Source: Telopea speciosissima (lineage: Eukaryota > Streptophyta > Magnoliopsida > Proteales > Proteaceae). Taken from it: a stretch of DNA of 64,000 nt. This document shows, piece by piece, positions 42,400 through 54,418 of this stretch. The stretch is from assembly GCF_018873765.1 (NCBI RefSeq), contig NC_057924.1, forward strand, positions 8,122,001 to 8,186,000, in the 5' to 3' direction. The translations under genes and the position numbers were made by a program. Position 1 is the stretch's first letter; each line of letters opens with the position of its first letter. Under the pieces are notes generated by a model, which ran no database searches, was not told the DNA's origin, and saw only the letters and a program-made list of their open reading frames with translations.

Positions 42400-43950
42400 T
42401 ATGTTAACAGCCAGAATTGTTTATAGTCTTTGTTGTATATTTGTATCACTTTTCAAAATTCCAACAATAGCTCGACATGTTTCAATGCTCTCTGCAAGTG
42501 TATACAAATTCTCAATTATCCATCCATGCATCACTACTATTGCTCCTCTAGAGAATTTAAGAAACCCACCTTCAAATGAGCATTTGAAACCTTTTGAATC
42601 TAATGTTTCCAGTGAAATTAGGTTTTTCTTTATATCCAGTACATGTCTAACCCCAGTCAAAATTTGCATAATTCCATCAAACATATGATTCCTTACAGTA
42701 CCCCTACAATCTTACTTTCAACATTGTTTGCAATTTTAACTGTACCATTATCATATGTAGGGGTGTCAATCGGTCGGTTCGGTCCGGGTTCGGTTTGGTT
42801 TTTTCGGTTTCGATGTGGCTTTTAGGGAAACAGAGACCAAACCAATCAGGACTTTTCGGTTTCGGCTCGGTTTCGATTTCGATGCGGTTTGATTTCATGT
42901 CGGTTTCGGTTTATGATAACGGATTGATAGCAGTTTGGATTCGATTTGGTACCGGGTTTTTTAAAACGGTTTGGATTCCGTTTGTGCCTATTTTCTTCTC
43001 TTTCTTTTTCAACTACATTAAATATTTCATTAGCCCCACACTTAAAAAGGAGATCAATAGAAGAAGCATTGTTCCAAATCAATTTCCCTATTTTCATAAC
43101 CTCATATTCATTGATTTGTAACAATTCCCCTTACAATCATAAATTTGCTCACTAATATTCAAATCAATTCAATTATTCATAACCTTATACTCAATAGTTT
43201 TTTTTTCGGTTTCATTCGGTTTGTTATCGATCGGTCCAGTGCAGTTCGATTTTCAAACTGTCCCATCATACCCCAGCCCAAAACCAATCCAATAAGGATC
43301 GGTTCGAGTTGGTCTGGGGTTTTTCAGCAGGTCTTAATGGTTCAGGCTAGGTTTTGACACCCTTAATCATATGCATAACATGTAGCAAACTGATCACTGA
43401 CTGGCCACATAAGAAATGAGAAATTAGAATCTAAAACCTAATCTGAAGTTTCTATACCTAATGAAGTAGTGGGAACGATATCTGCATTACTCTACGACTC
43501 TTCCGCATTAGCAACATTGGATTTCATTCTCCATCTCGCTCTCTTTCTCTTTTTTGTCCTCCTAATGCATTGGACAATTCCTCGTTAAATAACCTTCCTC
43601 GTCGCAATAATAACAAATTATTTTGTAACCTTTCGACTTGGAGTGACCCTTATTCATGCCAAACTCCTCAAATCCCTCATTTAATCTTTCTCTACGTTAA
43701 CCACCAACTGCAACCAAGGCACTACCCTCCGCTGATGTCTCATTATCGTTACATTTTTTTATCGTGTGTCATTCTCAATAACTTCATTAAGTTTGATAGT
43801 ATCCTTACCAAACAATAGTGTGGTCATAAATGAGGGAGGTCGTGAAGCTAACAAGATAAATGCATTGTCCTTCTCTTCGATCTTAACATCTAGAGCGAAC
43901 AACTCCATCAACATCATGTTGAACTTTACAAATTAAATACTAGCACCTTG
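42400..43950 (-). mobile_element. Ty1/Copia fossil fragment (gag zinc knuckle and pre-integrase part)
   Basis: Minus strand. A CCHC zinc knuckle (CYYCDEEG...) near 43600 and a pre-integrase region (GVRHVLDIKKNLISL ... GAIVVMHG) at 42430-42680. No LTRs were found. A hAT-type element is inserted at 42758-43365. The same fragment without that insert is at 52050-52990. Broken and old; it predates the block B/C duplication. Confidence 0.75.
42758..43365. mobile_element. hAT-type MITE
   Basis: 608 bp. Ends TAGGGGTGTCAA and TTGACACCCTTA; exact 8-bp target duplication ATCATATG at 42750-42757 and 43366-43373. Interior rich in TTTCGGTTTCGGTT words. Absent from the paralogous fossil near 52360. Confidence 0.9.
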
Positions 43951-43979
43951 GAAGACAATCAAGTGCGTGTCTTCCTTTA

Positions 43980-44275
43980 CTTCGAAACTTTACGAATTAA
44001 GGTTACTCGGTCTAATCTCCATTTTGCTACCAAGGTGCTACCAGCTTTGAAGGCAATCTCTCGATTCCCTTCTAGTATACTTTGAAACTTTGGTTAAATA
44101 TTTTGGTGGTGCAACGAATGGAACTGTGGTTAGGGTTTTCAGATGTCATCAAATGCAAACACATTGCTCATCTTTAGCATAAAAAAAAGATGTCATCAAA
44201 TGCAGTGTTTTCATAGGTGAAGCCTCAGTTCTTTTGGTGTAGAGAAAAACAGCTAGAAATTAGATTCCATTTTGT
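43980..44275 (+). pseudogene. Remnant of a CRK 3' flank (block B)
   Basis: Aligns to DNA downstream of CRK-3 (about 24815-25045): TTACTCGGTCT, the TTTTGGTGGTGCAACGAATGGAAC stretch in diverged form, and AGCTAGAAATTAG. No exon remains. Evidence that a CRK once lay to its left. Confidence 0.6.
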
Positions 44276-44299
44276 TTTTTCATATTTTATTTTTAATGG

Positions 44300-45050
44300 A
44301 TTTACTTAGAGAAGCAACCAGACCGAGCTGGGCCATGCTTTTTTAAAACCCAGCCCAACCTAGGCTCCCTTAGCTCAATCTAGGCCCAGCCTAGCCCGAA
44401 GTTGCGTTACAATATCATAGCCCAGGCTCTGGCTCAGGACCAGCCCTACCTCGCTCAACCTTGCCCTAGTTGAGCCTAGTTTTGTCATTTTAGGGCTACG
44501 AAATGTTAGGTTAGACCATTTTTTTTTATCGTATATATAATATTAGGAAGTTATGTTATAGAGGGACAAATTTTTTTTTAAGTCTTTTGTTGCTTTTTCT
44601 TAGGTTTTAATATTTTTCAAAATACCCTTTTGGATTCCAAATTGGCACCTACTATTAGGGCAGCAGGAACATAGCTGCAACCCTTCTGAGTTCAACTCTC
44701 CTTAGGGCCTAACTATCAAAAAATAAATAAATAAATAGCTGCAACCCAGGCAGCAACCAATTTTTATCCTCAAATTTCTTATTTTAACCAGATGAAATTT
44801 CTCTTCACCGCCTGAAGAAAATTAAAGGGCCGTATACTTCTCTCTCTCTCTCTCTCGATCTTCTTGTAACAAATCCTTCTCTGCCCCTAGAATCACATTC
44901 CATGTTGATAAGAACATGGAATATATATGGTTGGTGAACAGAAACTCAGTCCTTTAATTGTATTGAGGTTGAAAATACCTATTCCAGTTCAATTAAGAAG
45001 GTCATCCAATAGTTTGAAGAGATTCAAGAGAGACTGAGCCGATAAGCATA
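44300..45050 (+). repeat. Spacer with GC-worded repeat and (TC)n
   Basis: 44310-44520 (AGCCCAACCTAGGC-type words) matches 53316-53530 as part of the block duplication. A (CT)n run is at 44838-44858. No gene. Confidence 0.5.
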
Positions 45051-45084
45051 ATGTGCCACACCACTATTTTAAAGGGCTCAACCC

Positions 45085-45252
45085 CTCTCTCCTCTTCTCC
45101 AAGGTGTTATTGGAGCAAACCCTCTCTCTATCAAATCTGCTCGAAGTCCAAGAACTACACTTCTAATGCTATCTACAAGACCAACTTGAACAAGTTGATG
45201 GCTTCTCTCTTCAATCTTGTCTCAGTTGACCAAAACCCTCACCGCGTGTATT
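45085..45252 (+). pseudogene. Truncated CRRSP pseudogene, D-like
   Basis: Keeps the end of the signal-peptide region (CTTCTCCAAGGTG) and about 45 residues of the first DUF26 domain (LYQICSKSKNYTSNA ... NLNKLMASLF). About 27 bp of gene D sequence are missing after ASLF, and the copy ends abruptly at RVY, before the C-X8-C-X2-C motif. The next base belongs to the upstream region of block C (ATTAGTGAAAGAATT, as at 30233). It occupies the place in block B that gene D holds after block C. Confidence 0.85.
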
Positions 45253-45398
45253 ATTAGTGAAAGAATTCCTCCTCCTCCACCGTGGCTTGAGGAAAACTTG
45301 ATATTTTTTATGGGTTTTCAAATTTTTAAAAAAAATATTCTATTAGGTTTTCTTGACCTTTCTTCTTCCTCATCCACTGTATAATCAACTCGATCTAG

Positions 45399-45796
45399 TG
45401 TTAGAAAAACAACTCCCATAATGGAGATTTTGTAGAAGAAAAATGAAGCGAAAGAGAAGAACAAGCACACAAGACAAGATTTGTGAGGGTTCACCCCCAA
45501 GAAAGAAAGCTACATCCATGGCCGAGCGATAGAATGATTCCACTACTTCTGTGAAGCAAATTACAAGCCCTCAATTTCACATCTTCCAAAGAGATAACAA
45601 CATTATATAGAAAACTCTAACCCAGAAAATACATATCAAATCGAAGATCTGGACGAGCTGTAACAAAAATCAGCAACATACCTACAGCACTGTGGTGTGC
45701 ACTTTTTGGCTATTCTGACGTGATTCGAAGGCAAAATGGTCTGCCATAGAATCACCACAACACTTTCTGAACTGAGACCAGATATCACCAATAACA
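45399..45796. mobile_element. Solo LTR, TGTTAG...TAACA family (copy 3)
   Basis: 398 bp at the position equivalent to copy 1, with flanks TCTAG and TCTAT. Shared by blocks A and C, absent in B. Confidence 0.65.
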
Positions 45797-46763
45797 TCTA
45801 TAAGGGTGGTAGTCCTCTAAAAAAACAAAACAAAAGTCTAAAAGTGTGTAACTTATAATTAGTCCAAGCGAGTAATTTTCCACAATCAAGAAGAAAGGTG
45901 GCAAAGACAATTTGTGGAAAAATACAAACATTTTTTTGTATCTTCCTAATATGTTGACAAGCTCGATGTATCTATGCCGAAATAAGGTTTGTTAAGCCAT
46001 AGATCATGAATGGGATATGACGGTATAAGCACTGAATAGGTCTAGCCCATTAACAGACATTATTATGTATAGTTTTTCATCATTCAGTCAACAAAGTTGA
46101 TATTTTTGACCAGAGTTGAAGTTCATAATCATTCCTTTGAATGGCGGATATTAAAGAGAAAGTTTCTCTCCACCGCCATAGTAAACAGGATCAAAGTATA
46201 TCCATGGCCTTAACCCTCCTTATCGTAGGAAGTCTTCTACCCCCACCTAGAGTCAACGGCGGCGACCGATAATGGTTGTGAATCTGTTCATGATTGATGA
46301 AGAGAAATTATTATGTATATCTTGAATTTTTGTACCCGTTTCGAAGAATATCACTCTGACATTTTTGGTGGCAATTTGAAAGGAAATTTTTTTTTTTTTG
46401 TGATTGAGGGTTTCTGGAGTGCCTTTTTTTTGGGTGTTCTTAAGAGATCTCTATTATAACTTTCTCCAAGCGATTTACATAGTGAAACATCTTCAGTTTC
46501 GCCCATAAAAGTAACACACCATATTGGTGTGTGAATAACGTTAAATCTCCGTGTCATCTTGCTCAGTTTTTGTTATTGTTCGTATTTTGTTTGGTGTTTA
46601 TTCAAACAGAAATTCTGATGCTTAAAATTTTATTTTGACGTGGTTCAAAGTCAGCAGTTAGGAATTCCCTATATATTTGTTATTTAAGGGGTTGAATCCA
46701 AAGAAGAAATTAACCATACATACATCCAAAGTGAAGAGCTAGCCTATCCATCTCTAGTCCAAA

Positions 46764-47492
46764 ATGTATCTTCCAAGTTTATCTCCTCTCCATCTCCTAT
46801 CCTTTGCTCTTCTTCTCCAAGGTATCCTTGGAGCTAGCCCTATCTTTCATTTCTGCTCAAATTCTAAGAACTACACTTCCAATAGCCCCTATGAAACCAA
46901 CTTGAACAAGGTGATGAAATCTCTCATCAATACTGTTCCTTCCAAAGGCTTTGGAGTTGCCTCAGTTGGCAAAAATCCTGATAAGGTATATGGGCTTGGT
47001 CTATGTAGAGGTGATGTCTCAAGCACTGATTGTAAGAGCTGTGTTACCGACGCAGACCCCGAGCTTCGCAATCTCTGCCCTAATGACAAAGAAGCTATCG
47101 TTTGGTATGATTATTGTGAATTGAAATACTCTTATGATAATTTCTTTGGTAAGATTGACACCAAGTATAGATTCTATCTGTGGAATACACAGAATGCAAG
47201 TGATCCTGCAACATTCGATTACAAAGTTAAGGAATTGTTTAACCAGGTAGCAACTAAGGCTTATCAAAGTTCAAAGTTTTATGCTACTGGAGAGTTAGTG
47301 ATTGATAGTTCAGAGAAGCTCTATGATTTGGTTCAGTGCACCAGGGATCTCTCTAGTGCTTCCTGCAAGGAGTGCTTGGATACTGCAATAAGTGATCTTC
47401 CTAATTGTTGTGATGGTAAAATAGGAGGAAGAGTTGTTGGTAGTAGTTGTAATATAAGATATGAGCTTTACTCCTTTTTTGGAAATTCTTAG
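46764..47492 (+). CDS. Cysteine-rich repeat secretory protein, two DUF26 domains (CRRSP-C)
   Basis: Single-exon gene, 242 aa. Signal peptide ending ILGA; CRGDVSSTDCKSC and CTRDLSSASCKEC motifs; twelve cysteines conserved. Differs from A and B by about twenty residues spread over the protein, for example YDLVQC for YGLAQC. TATTTAAG at 46681-46688 replaces TATTTAAA; AATAAA at 47558-47563. The upstream 400 bp match block A closely. Confidence 0.92.
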   Translation: MYLPSLSPLHLLSFALLLQGILGASPIFHFCSNSKNYTSNSPYETNLNKVMKSLINTVPSKGFGVASVGKNPDKVYGLGLCRGDVSSTDCKSCVTDADPELRNLCPNDKEAIVWYDYCELKYSYDNFFGKIDTKYRFYLWNTQNASDPATFDYKVKELFNQVATKAYQSSKFYATGELVIDSSEKLYDLVQCTRDLSSASCKECLDTAISDLPNCCDGKIGGRVVGSSCNIRYELYSFFGNS

Positions 47493-48165
47493 AAGCTGAT
47501 TGAGATTATCAGTAGGGTTTAGCGAGGGTTCATCCATACACAGTTTACTACTAATTAAATAAAGTGTTATAGGATTAGGAACCCGCTTTGACAACAACCC
47601 CATGAACGTATATTATCATCGGCATCTATATATGTATTGTCATCATCGTATTGTAATCTGTGTTTGGTTCACTATGAGAATTCATGAAGTAATAAAACTA
47701 TATGGATCGATCAGTTTGTCTTTTTAAGACTATATTTATGTAACCTAGTTGCTTACAAATTCATAGCTAGGGAGATTGTCTTCTCCTATGATTATTGCTC
47801 CATCTAGAATCTTTTCATTCCAGTCACTTGAGATCTTAAAACTTGAATCCATCATTTACTCCAACTCCAATCATCTTCTCCAACTGGTTGAGCTTATAGG
47901 TCTCTCTTTCTTTCTTTTTTTTTCGGGTGGGTGGGTGGGTGGGGGTTGCAAGAAGATCATAATAAAATGAATGAAAAAGAAAGATACAGAATTAAAGTCC
48001 AGGCATACCCGGACGGATACAAGCAAACACCGAGCGAAGACCTACCCCACCTTCGGCATGGCCATTAGAAGGGAAAAGCCTAGCTCCTAATGTTCAATTT
48101 CTCAACCCAACATGGACTAACCACGACCCGGACACAAACTTCTCCCCACCCCCACCCAAAAAAAA

Positions 48166-48308
48166 AAAATTTTTATTTCCTCCAGTTCCATAGTACCTCT
48201 AATAGGGGGGTTGACCCCACCCGGGCAGGGGTGGAATGGTCATTGTGTCCCCTTGCTAGGGGCACTAGGGAACTTGGTTGAGCAAGGAGCTGGAGGGGAT
48301 AAAGATCC
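48166..48308. mobile_element. Foldback element (core group, copy 3)
   Basis: About 140 bp with inverted ends (TTTATTTCCTCCAGTTCC and GGAGCTGGAGGGGATAAAG) and core CACCCGGGCAGGGGTGGAAT at 48218-48237. Inserted in a C/A run that is uninterrupted in block A (33347-33368), so the target duplication cannot be read. Confidence 0.6.
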
Positions 48309-48530
48309 CCCCCCCCCAAAGATTCTATGTGACCAATATGCCCTTCACCCCATAATGGTGACCCATAAGCGCAAAGGATTCTAATCTAGCTTCTATCACC
48401 TTCATATGTATTGGTGGCTCTTTGCTGGGTCTGTCTTTTCCGAGCATAACAGATCGATCTTAATTAGTGCGAGAGATTAATGAAATAGTCCTAACCTTGA
48501 ACTAGAAATTTTGAAATTTAAATGGGATTT

Positions 48531-51488
48531 TGATGCACGCCCGAAATTGGTAGTGGAACAAGTGGCGACCCAACACAGCTATTAGGGTATTAGGGTTTAA
48601 GCACAAGGTTACTTAAAGCAATATATCATGCAGATTAAGTTTGGAATAAATAGTTTGCTGCCTCCAACTAGTATTTGTAGAAAAAACTAGGGTTTTAGGT
48701 TAGATGGGCTCTATCCAATAGGGCCCACCACAGCCTGATTCCTTATTTAAGTAGACTTATATTAGAACATATTTTAGAATAAGAAATATATCCAACACAG
48801 CCATCCTAAAATACTTAAATGATCCAAACGACTAAAGGCCAAGAAAATAAGTCGAAGTTAGTTTGGAGCCAAAACAGCTGGTCCCGGGCATGGACTCTTG
48901 ATCGATTATGAGAAGATATCTTGTTCTTTTCTACTAGTTTTCTTATCTTATAGAGTTCCTATCTTTTAGTTCCCATTTGTCTTTTAGTTAGTTAGAGTTA
49001 CTAGTTTACATATCTTATCTCTATTTTCTAGTTAAAGAAAGATTCGTCTGACTTACTTATTTTAATCTCAACCATAGAATTAAAAGGGAGTTGAGATTGG
49101 GTTTTGGGATTCCTAATTTTGTAATGGTTATAAAGCCACCGAATTCTTTAGAGAAGGAAATTAATTGAATGAGATTGAATTGATTTTTTTTTTTTTTTTG
49201 GATAGGTTTGAGTTGAGTTTATTCAATGTTGAGTTGTTTATTAGAACCTTGAAGTGTTCTACCATGTAACCCTTGAAAGTTACGGTGCTTCCTTAACAGT
49301 TGCAAACCTTCCCGTGTCCTTGAAGAGTCAGGTTAAACCCATTGCAATTTCTTTCTTCTTGTATTTGTGTGTTTGACTCTCTTGATCCGTAACTTCCAGT
49401 CAGGCTGCATTATTTTGGTAATCAGAGCTTTGGAGGAGAGCGCAAAGTTGTGATGATGCCTAGGCAGAGAGATGATCGCACAACTCCAGTAAAGGACATT
49501 AACACAAGAGATGAAAATTGCAATTTCTTTCTTCTTGTATTTGTGTGTTTGACTCTCTTGATCCGTAACTTCCAGTCAGGCTGCATTATTTTGGTAATCA
49601 GAGCTTTGGAGGAGAGCGTGAAGTTGTGATGATGCCTAGGCAGAGAGATGATCGCACAACTCCAGTAAAGGACATTAACACAAGAGATGAAATTCAGATG
49701 ACGAATGATGTCACGGATGACCGAATCATTGTTTTGGTTAATTTGAGCAAACCCCCAATTTTCGACGAGTACTAGAATGGGTATGGCGAAGGATATGGAG
49801 TTTTTGAAAATCTTGAACTTGATATGACATCAATTTCGCATCAATTCTGGCCACAACAGGATGAGCTAGGGATACTTAAATTAAACTACTGTTTTCCGTG
49901 CAACGAAACATTCTCGATGACTATCTGTCTTCCCGTCAAGGAGGTAATAATTTCAGTCTTTGATTTGGCTCCATCATGCCTATCAGTTGCCGTTTGTGGA
50001 AATTTCTTTGTAAAGAAAATGCCGAACAATATACCATATCGAGACTCATATTTGTAACGGTTGCAAGTGTACAACTCTTTTTCCTTATTTGTCGGCGATA
50101 TAACGAAGAAGATGCATAGAGGCATTAATGCAGTCTGATTGGAAGACACGGATCGGGAGAGCGACTATCCGAGCACACCAAAAGAATGATTGATGGAATC
50201 GATCCAAAAGAACCCTCAATTCTTCAAGATCGAAGGAGAAACTCACCGTGGTTTCTTTGGAAAACAAGAACTCTGCCAAGTTCTTAAAACTCTCACAAAA
50301 AGAACGTTTTTTTTTTAATTATCTCTACAAGCAAAAACGTTGGCTTTTAAATAGCCTCAACTACAACTCATTAAATTAGAATACTAGTCATACTCAAAAA
50401 CCAATAACGAACTAAAGACACCCATAAAAAATAAACTCTAGACTTCTAAACTCCTATGGAAATAAAGAAACCTAGACTCACAACATAAAACAACTATTCC
50501 TACTTCATAACTCTAAAACAGCTTATCACCGAAACTCAATACCAACTACAGATAACTACTAGTGTTGATGTTCTATACGTGTGGGCATGGTTGGCTTAGC
50601 TGGACCATCGCCTCCTTTATGAGATTGGATCTTTACAGAACGCCTAATGGCCTTGGTATGATTATGACTCGTCTCAACCTAATCTGCGATAGTATTCGGG
50701 CCTACATCAGGCATGTTCCAGTGGATCAATATTGTCAACACCAACAACGAACTTACTTGGTGTCCATTCGACCCGAGTGGAGAATGAGAACGGTTGATCA
50801 GAATACGAGTTCGAGGACAAACTCTTTTTCAACCTGAAGAGAATGATGCAGGTCTAAAATTGATAGCGAAACAACTGGCAACCCAACACAACTATCCTAA
50901 TTAAAATACTTAGATGATCCAAACGACTAAAGGCCAAGAAAACAGTCTGGACCCAAAACAGCTGGTCCCGGGCATGGACTCTTGCTCGATTATGAGAAGA
51001 TATCTTGTTCTTTTAGTTAGTCACGTTTTTACTAGTTTTCTTATATTATGGAGTTCCTATCTTTTAGTTCCCATTTGTCTTTTAGTTAGTTCTATCAAAA
51101 AAAAAATTCTCTTCTAGTTAGCCACAGTTTACTAGTTTCCATATCTTATCTCTATTTTCTAGTAAAGAAAGATTTTTCTGATTTACTTATTTTAATATCG
51201 ACCATAGGATTATAAGAGAGTTGAGATTGGGTTTTGGGATTCCTAATTTTGTAATAGCTATAAAGCCACAGAATTCTTTAGAGAAGGAAATTAATTGAAT
51301 GAAATTGAATTGAATTTATTCAACGTTTAGAAATATTCTATCATATAACCCTGAAAAGTTATGTTGCTTCCTTGAAGAATTGCAAACCTTCTCATGTCCT
51401 TGAAGAGTTACGTTAAATCCATTGCAATTTTTTTCTTCTATGTTCGTGTGTTTAACTCTCTCGATCCGTATCTTTCAGTTAGACTGCA
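48531..51488 (+). mobile_element. LTR retrotransposon fossil, probably Ty3/Gypsy
   Basis: 5' LTR 48531-49409 and 3' LTR 50844-51488 (both start TGATGCA and end CTGCA), followed by a methionine-tRNA-type primer site TGGTAATCAGAGC and a short gag-like start (MPRQRDD). A direct duplication of about 177 bp spans the LTR end and the primer site (49340-49690). pol is not recognisable. The LTRs differ clearly, so it is old. Unoccupied target in block B near 39695. Broken. Confidence 0.7.
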
Positions 51489-52049
51489 TTAGATTCAATA
51501 TTATGGGAAATGGACCAATACACAATCCAACATTGGCATAGAGTGTCTCATCAATCCATGCACAAAGGGTACCGTACCCTGGAGCCAAGAACTTAGCCTT
51601 GGATCGAGGGGTAATTAATGTAATTGCTGCTGCTTATGTCTCAATGATTTCATCTTATATTGGGTTAATTAAACAACTGTTTAAATGCCCAACTAATCCA
51701 TAGATTAGATTTTTTTCTTCGGGGAGATCATTGGCTTACGAGTTACGAGAAGGTTCTTATCATCTGACCTCTTAATGGGACGAGTTTGACTTGATAAGTA
51801 GGCCAAATTAATGGAGAAAATTTCTCCTAACCCAATGACTTTGACTCGCCAATTCTGCCCCAAGTCAATGCTACACTTAGAGTCCCATCCAACTGCAGTA
51901 AAGACAGGGCACGGTGGCGAAGAGAGAAACTTGCTCCCACCAACCGCACTAAAGACAAGGCACATGATGTGGCTCCACCTCCTCACTTACTGAGAGACCA
52001 CTTCCTCTCACAAGATCTGAAGCAAGAGAGACCCACTATTTTCCTAATT
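51489..52049 (+). other. Duplicated 3' spacer of block C
   Basis: Aligns with 33.5-34.2 kb and 41.8-42.4 kb. Holds the empty sites for the foldback at 34009 and the solo LTR at 39768. No gene. Confidence 0.55.
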
Positions 52050-52990
52050 TATATATGTTAACAAGAATCTTCGTTGTCCACTTGAGCCATTTTCCCAAAT
52101 TTCAACAGCTCTACATGTTTCAACGCTCTTCGCAAGTTTGTATAAATTCCCAATTATCTATCCCTACTTCACTAGTATGGGTCCTCTAGAGATTTTGAGA
52201 AATCCATCTTCATATGAACATTTGAAACCTCTCGAATCTTGTGTTCCTAATGAAATTAGATTTTTCTTTATATTTGGCATATATCTAACTCTAATCAAAG
52301 TTTGCAGAATCCCATCAAACATGTGAATCCTATAGTACCCCTACAATCTTGCTTTCAACATTGTTTACAACTTACCAAATTGATCATTGACTAGCCACAT
52401 GAAATGAGAAACCGAAATCTAAAATCCAATCTGAAATTCTATACCTGATGAAGTAGTGGGAAAATATCTCCATCACTCTAAAACTCTTCCGCATTAGCAA
52501 CATTGGATTTCGTTCTCCTTCTTGTTCTCTTTCTCCTTTCTTTCTTTCTTTCTTCTTCTTCTTCTTTTTTTTATTTTTTTTTTTTTTTTTTTTGGGTCCT
52601 CTTTATGCATTGGACAATTCCTCTTAAATAACCTTCAACATGGCAATAATAACAAATTATTTTATAACCTTTTGACTTGAAGCGACTCTTATTCATGTCA
52701 AACTCCTCAAATCTCTGATTTAAATTTTTTTCTCCCCAAACCAGCACCTACAACCAAGGCACTACCTTTCTCAAATATCTCATTACCGCTACATTTTTAT
52801 CACGTCTCATTCATTAGCAAAGCAACAATAATTTCATTAAGTTTGAGAGTATCCTTACAAAACAATAGTGTGATCACAATACAATCAAATGAAGGTGATC
52901 ATGAAACTAACAAGAGAAGTGCATTGTCCTTCTCTTCGATCTTAGCATCTAGCCCGGATACCTCCATCAGCATCATGTTGAACTTTACGA
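52050..52990 (-). mobile_element. Ty1/Copia fossil fragment (paralogue of 42400-43950)
   Basis: Same gag/pre-integrase remnant as in block B, without the hAT insertion; a CT/T-rich run expanded at 52535-52595. Broken. Confidence 0.65.
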
Positions 52991-53029
52991 ATACAATACC
53001 AGCAGCTTTGAAGACAATCAAGGTCCGTA

Positions 53030-53285
53030 TCTTCCTTTACTTCTGCTCTTTAGAAATTAAGGTTACTCGGTCTGATCTCCGTTTTGCTACCAGCTTTGAA
53101 GTCAATCTCTTGGTCCCCTATTGGCCATCTAGTACTTTGAAGCCTTGGTTACTTTGGTGGTGCAATGAATGGAAGTGTGGCTAGTGATTGTTTTAGATGC
53201 CATCAAATGCAGTCTGTTTTCATAAGCCAAATCTCAGTTGTTTTGATGCAGAGAAAAATAGCTAGAGATTAGTATTCCATTTTGT
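53030..53285 (+). pseudogene. Remnant of a CRK 3' flank (block C)
   Basis: Paralogue of 43980-44275 and homologous to the DNA downstream of CRK-3. No exon left. Confidence 0.6.
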
Positions 53286-53299
53286 TTTTTCATATTTCA

Positions 53300-54088
53300 T
53301 TTTTAATGGATCCACTTAGCGGTGCAACCAGGCCATGCTGGGCCAGGTTTTTTAAAACCCAGCCCAACCCTAGGTCCCCTTAACTCAATCTAGGCCCAGC
53401 CTAGCTCGAAGTTGGGTTAAAATATCATAGCCCAGGCTCAGGCTCAGGATTAGCCCTACCACGCTCAACCTTTCCCTAGTTGGCCCTATTTTTGTCATTT
53501 TAGGGCTACGCAATATTGGGTTAGACCATTTTTTTTTTAATCGTATGTAATAATATTAGGAGGTTATGTTATAAAGGAACAATTTTTTTTTTTTTTTTAA
53601 ATCTTTGTTGGTTTTTCTAAGGTTTTAGTATTTTTCAAAATACCCTTCTAGATTCCAAATTGACGCCTACAATTAGAGAAGCAAAAACATAACTGCAACC
53701 CAGGTAGCAACCAATTTTTGTCCAGAGTGGACTTAGCATTAAATTAGGAAAAACACATGTAATGCAATTAGGTAATGCCACGTAGGGGGTTGCAGCTACT
53801 TAGCTACAGCCCTGGCAGCAGCTGAGTTTTATCCCCCTTTATTTGTCAACCCCATGCATCTGTAGCTTGGTACCACCTACTTATCGGATTTTCTTTTATT
53901 TTTTTTTTAAAGAATCAACTCTATGCAATTATGTAATGTAATATTGTATCAATTTCATTATAAAATATGATGTGATAAATCTTTTTTTTTTTTTTATGGA
54001 ATTTAGTTTGTAATTTTTCCCCTCTTCCCTCGAAAGGGCTTAATTGATTATTCATATATAGACTTGCGCCACAACAACGTGTGCCCCA
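53300..54088 (+). repeat. Spacer with GC-worded repeat
   Basis: 53316-53530 duplicates 44310-44520. AT-rich DNA follows with T runs at 53585-53600 and 53982-53995. No gene. Confidence 0.5.
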
Positions 54089-54097
54089 CCAATATTT

Positions 54098-54285
54098 GAA
54101 TTTTTCCCCTCTGAGGTTCCTTGTCCGGTCAAGTTCGTAGGTTCCTCTCATAGGGAGGGCAGAAATGACGACCTCACCCCACCCGGGTAGTGTGTTCGGG
54201 CAGGGGGTGACGTCGTCATTTTCGATCCCCTATGAGAAGAACCTAAGAACCTAACCGGATAGGGAACCTGAGAGGAGTTAAGTCC
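54098..54285. mobile_element. Foldback element (core group, copy 4)
   Basis: 188 bp with inverted arms of about 45 bp (GAGGTTCCTTGTCCGGTCAA on the left). Exact 9-bp target duplication CCAATATTT at 54089-54097 and 54286-54294. Core CACCCGGGTAGTGTGTTCGG at 54179-54198. Lies about 130 bp before the gene D ATG, just upstream of its TATTTAAA box. Confidence 0.85.
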
Positions 54286-54418
54286 CCAATATTTTGACAT
54301 GGTTCCTACTTCCCTATTTGGTATTTAAAGGTTTGAATCCGAAGAGAGGAAACCATGTATAGAGAGTGAAAAGCAAGCTTGTCCGTCTCTTGTTATCATC
54401 ATATATCCTCAATTCCAA

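Noticed and set aside
49411-49440. tRNA-like TGGTAATCAGAGC
   Set aside because: It is the primer site of the LTR fossil; no cloverleaf present.
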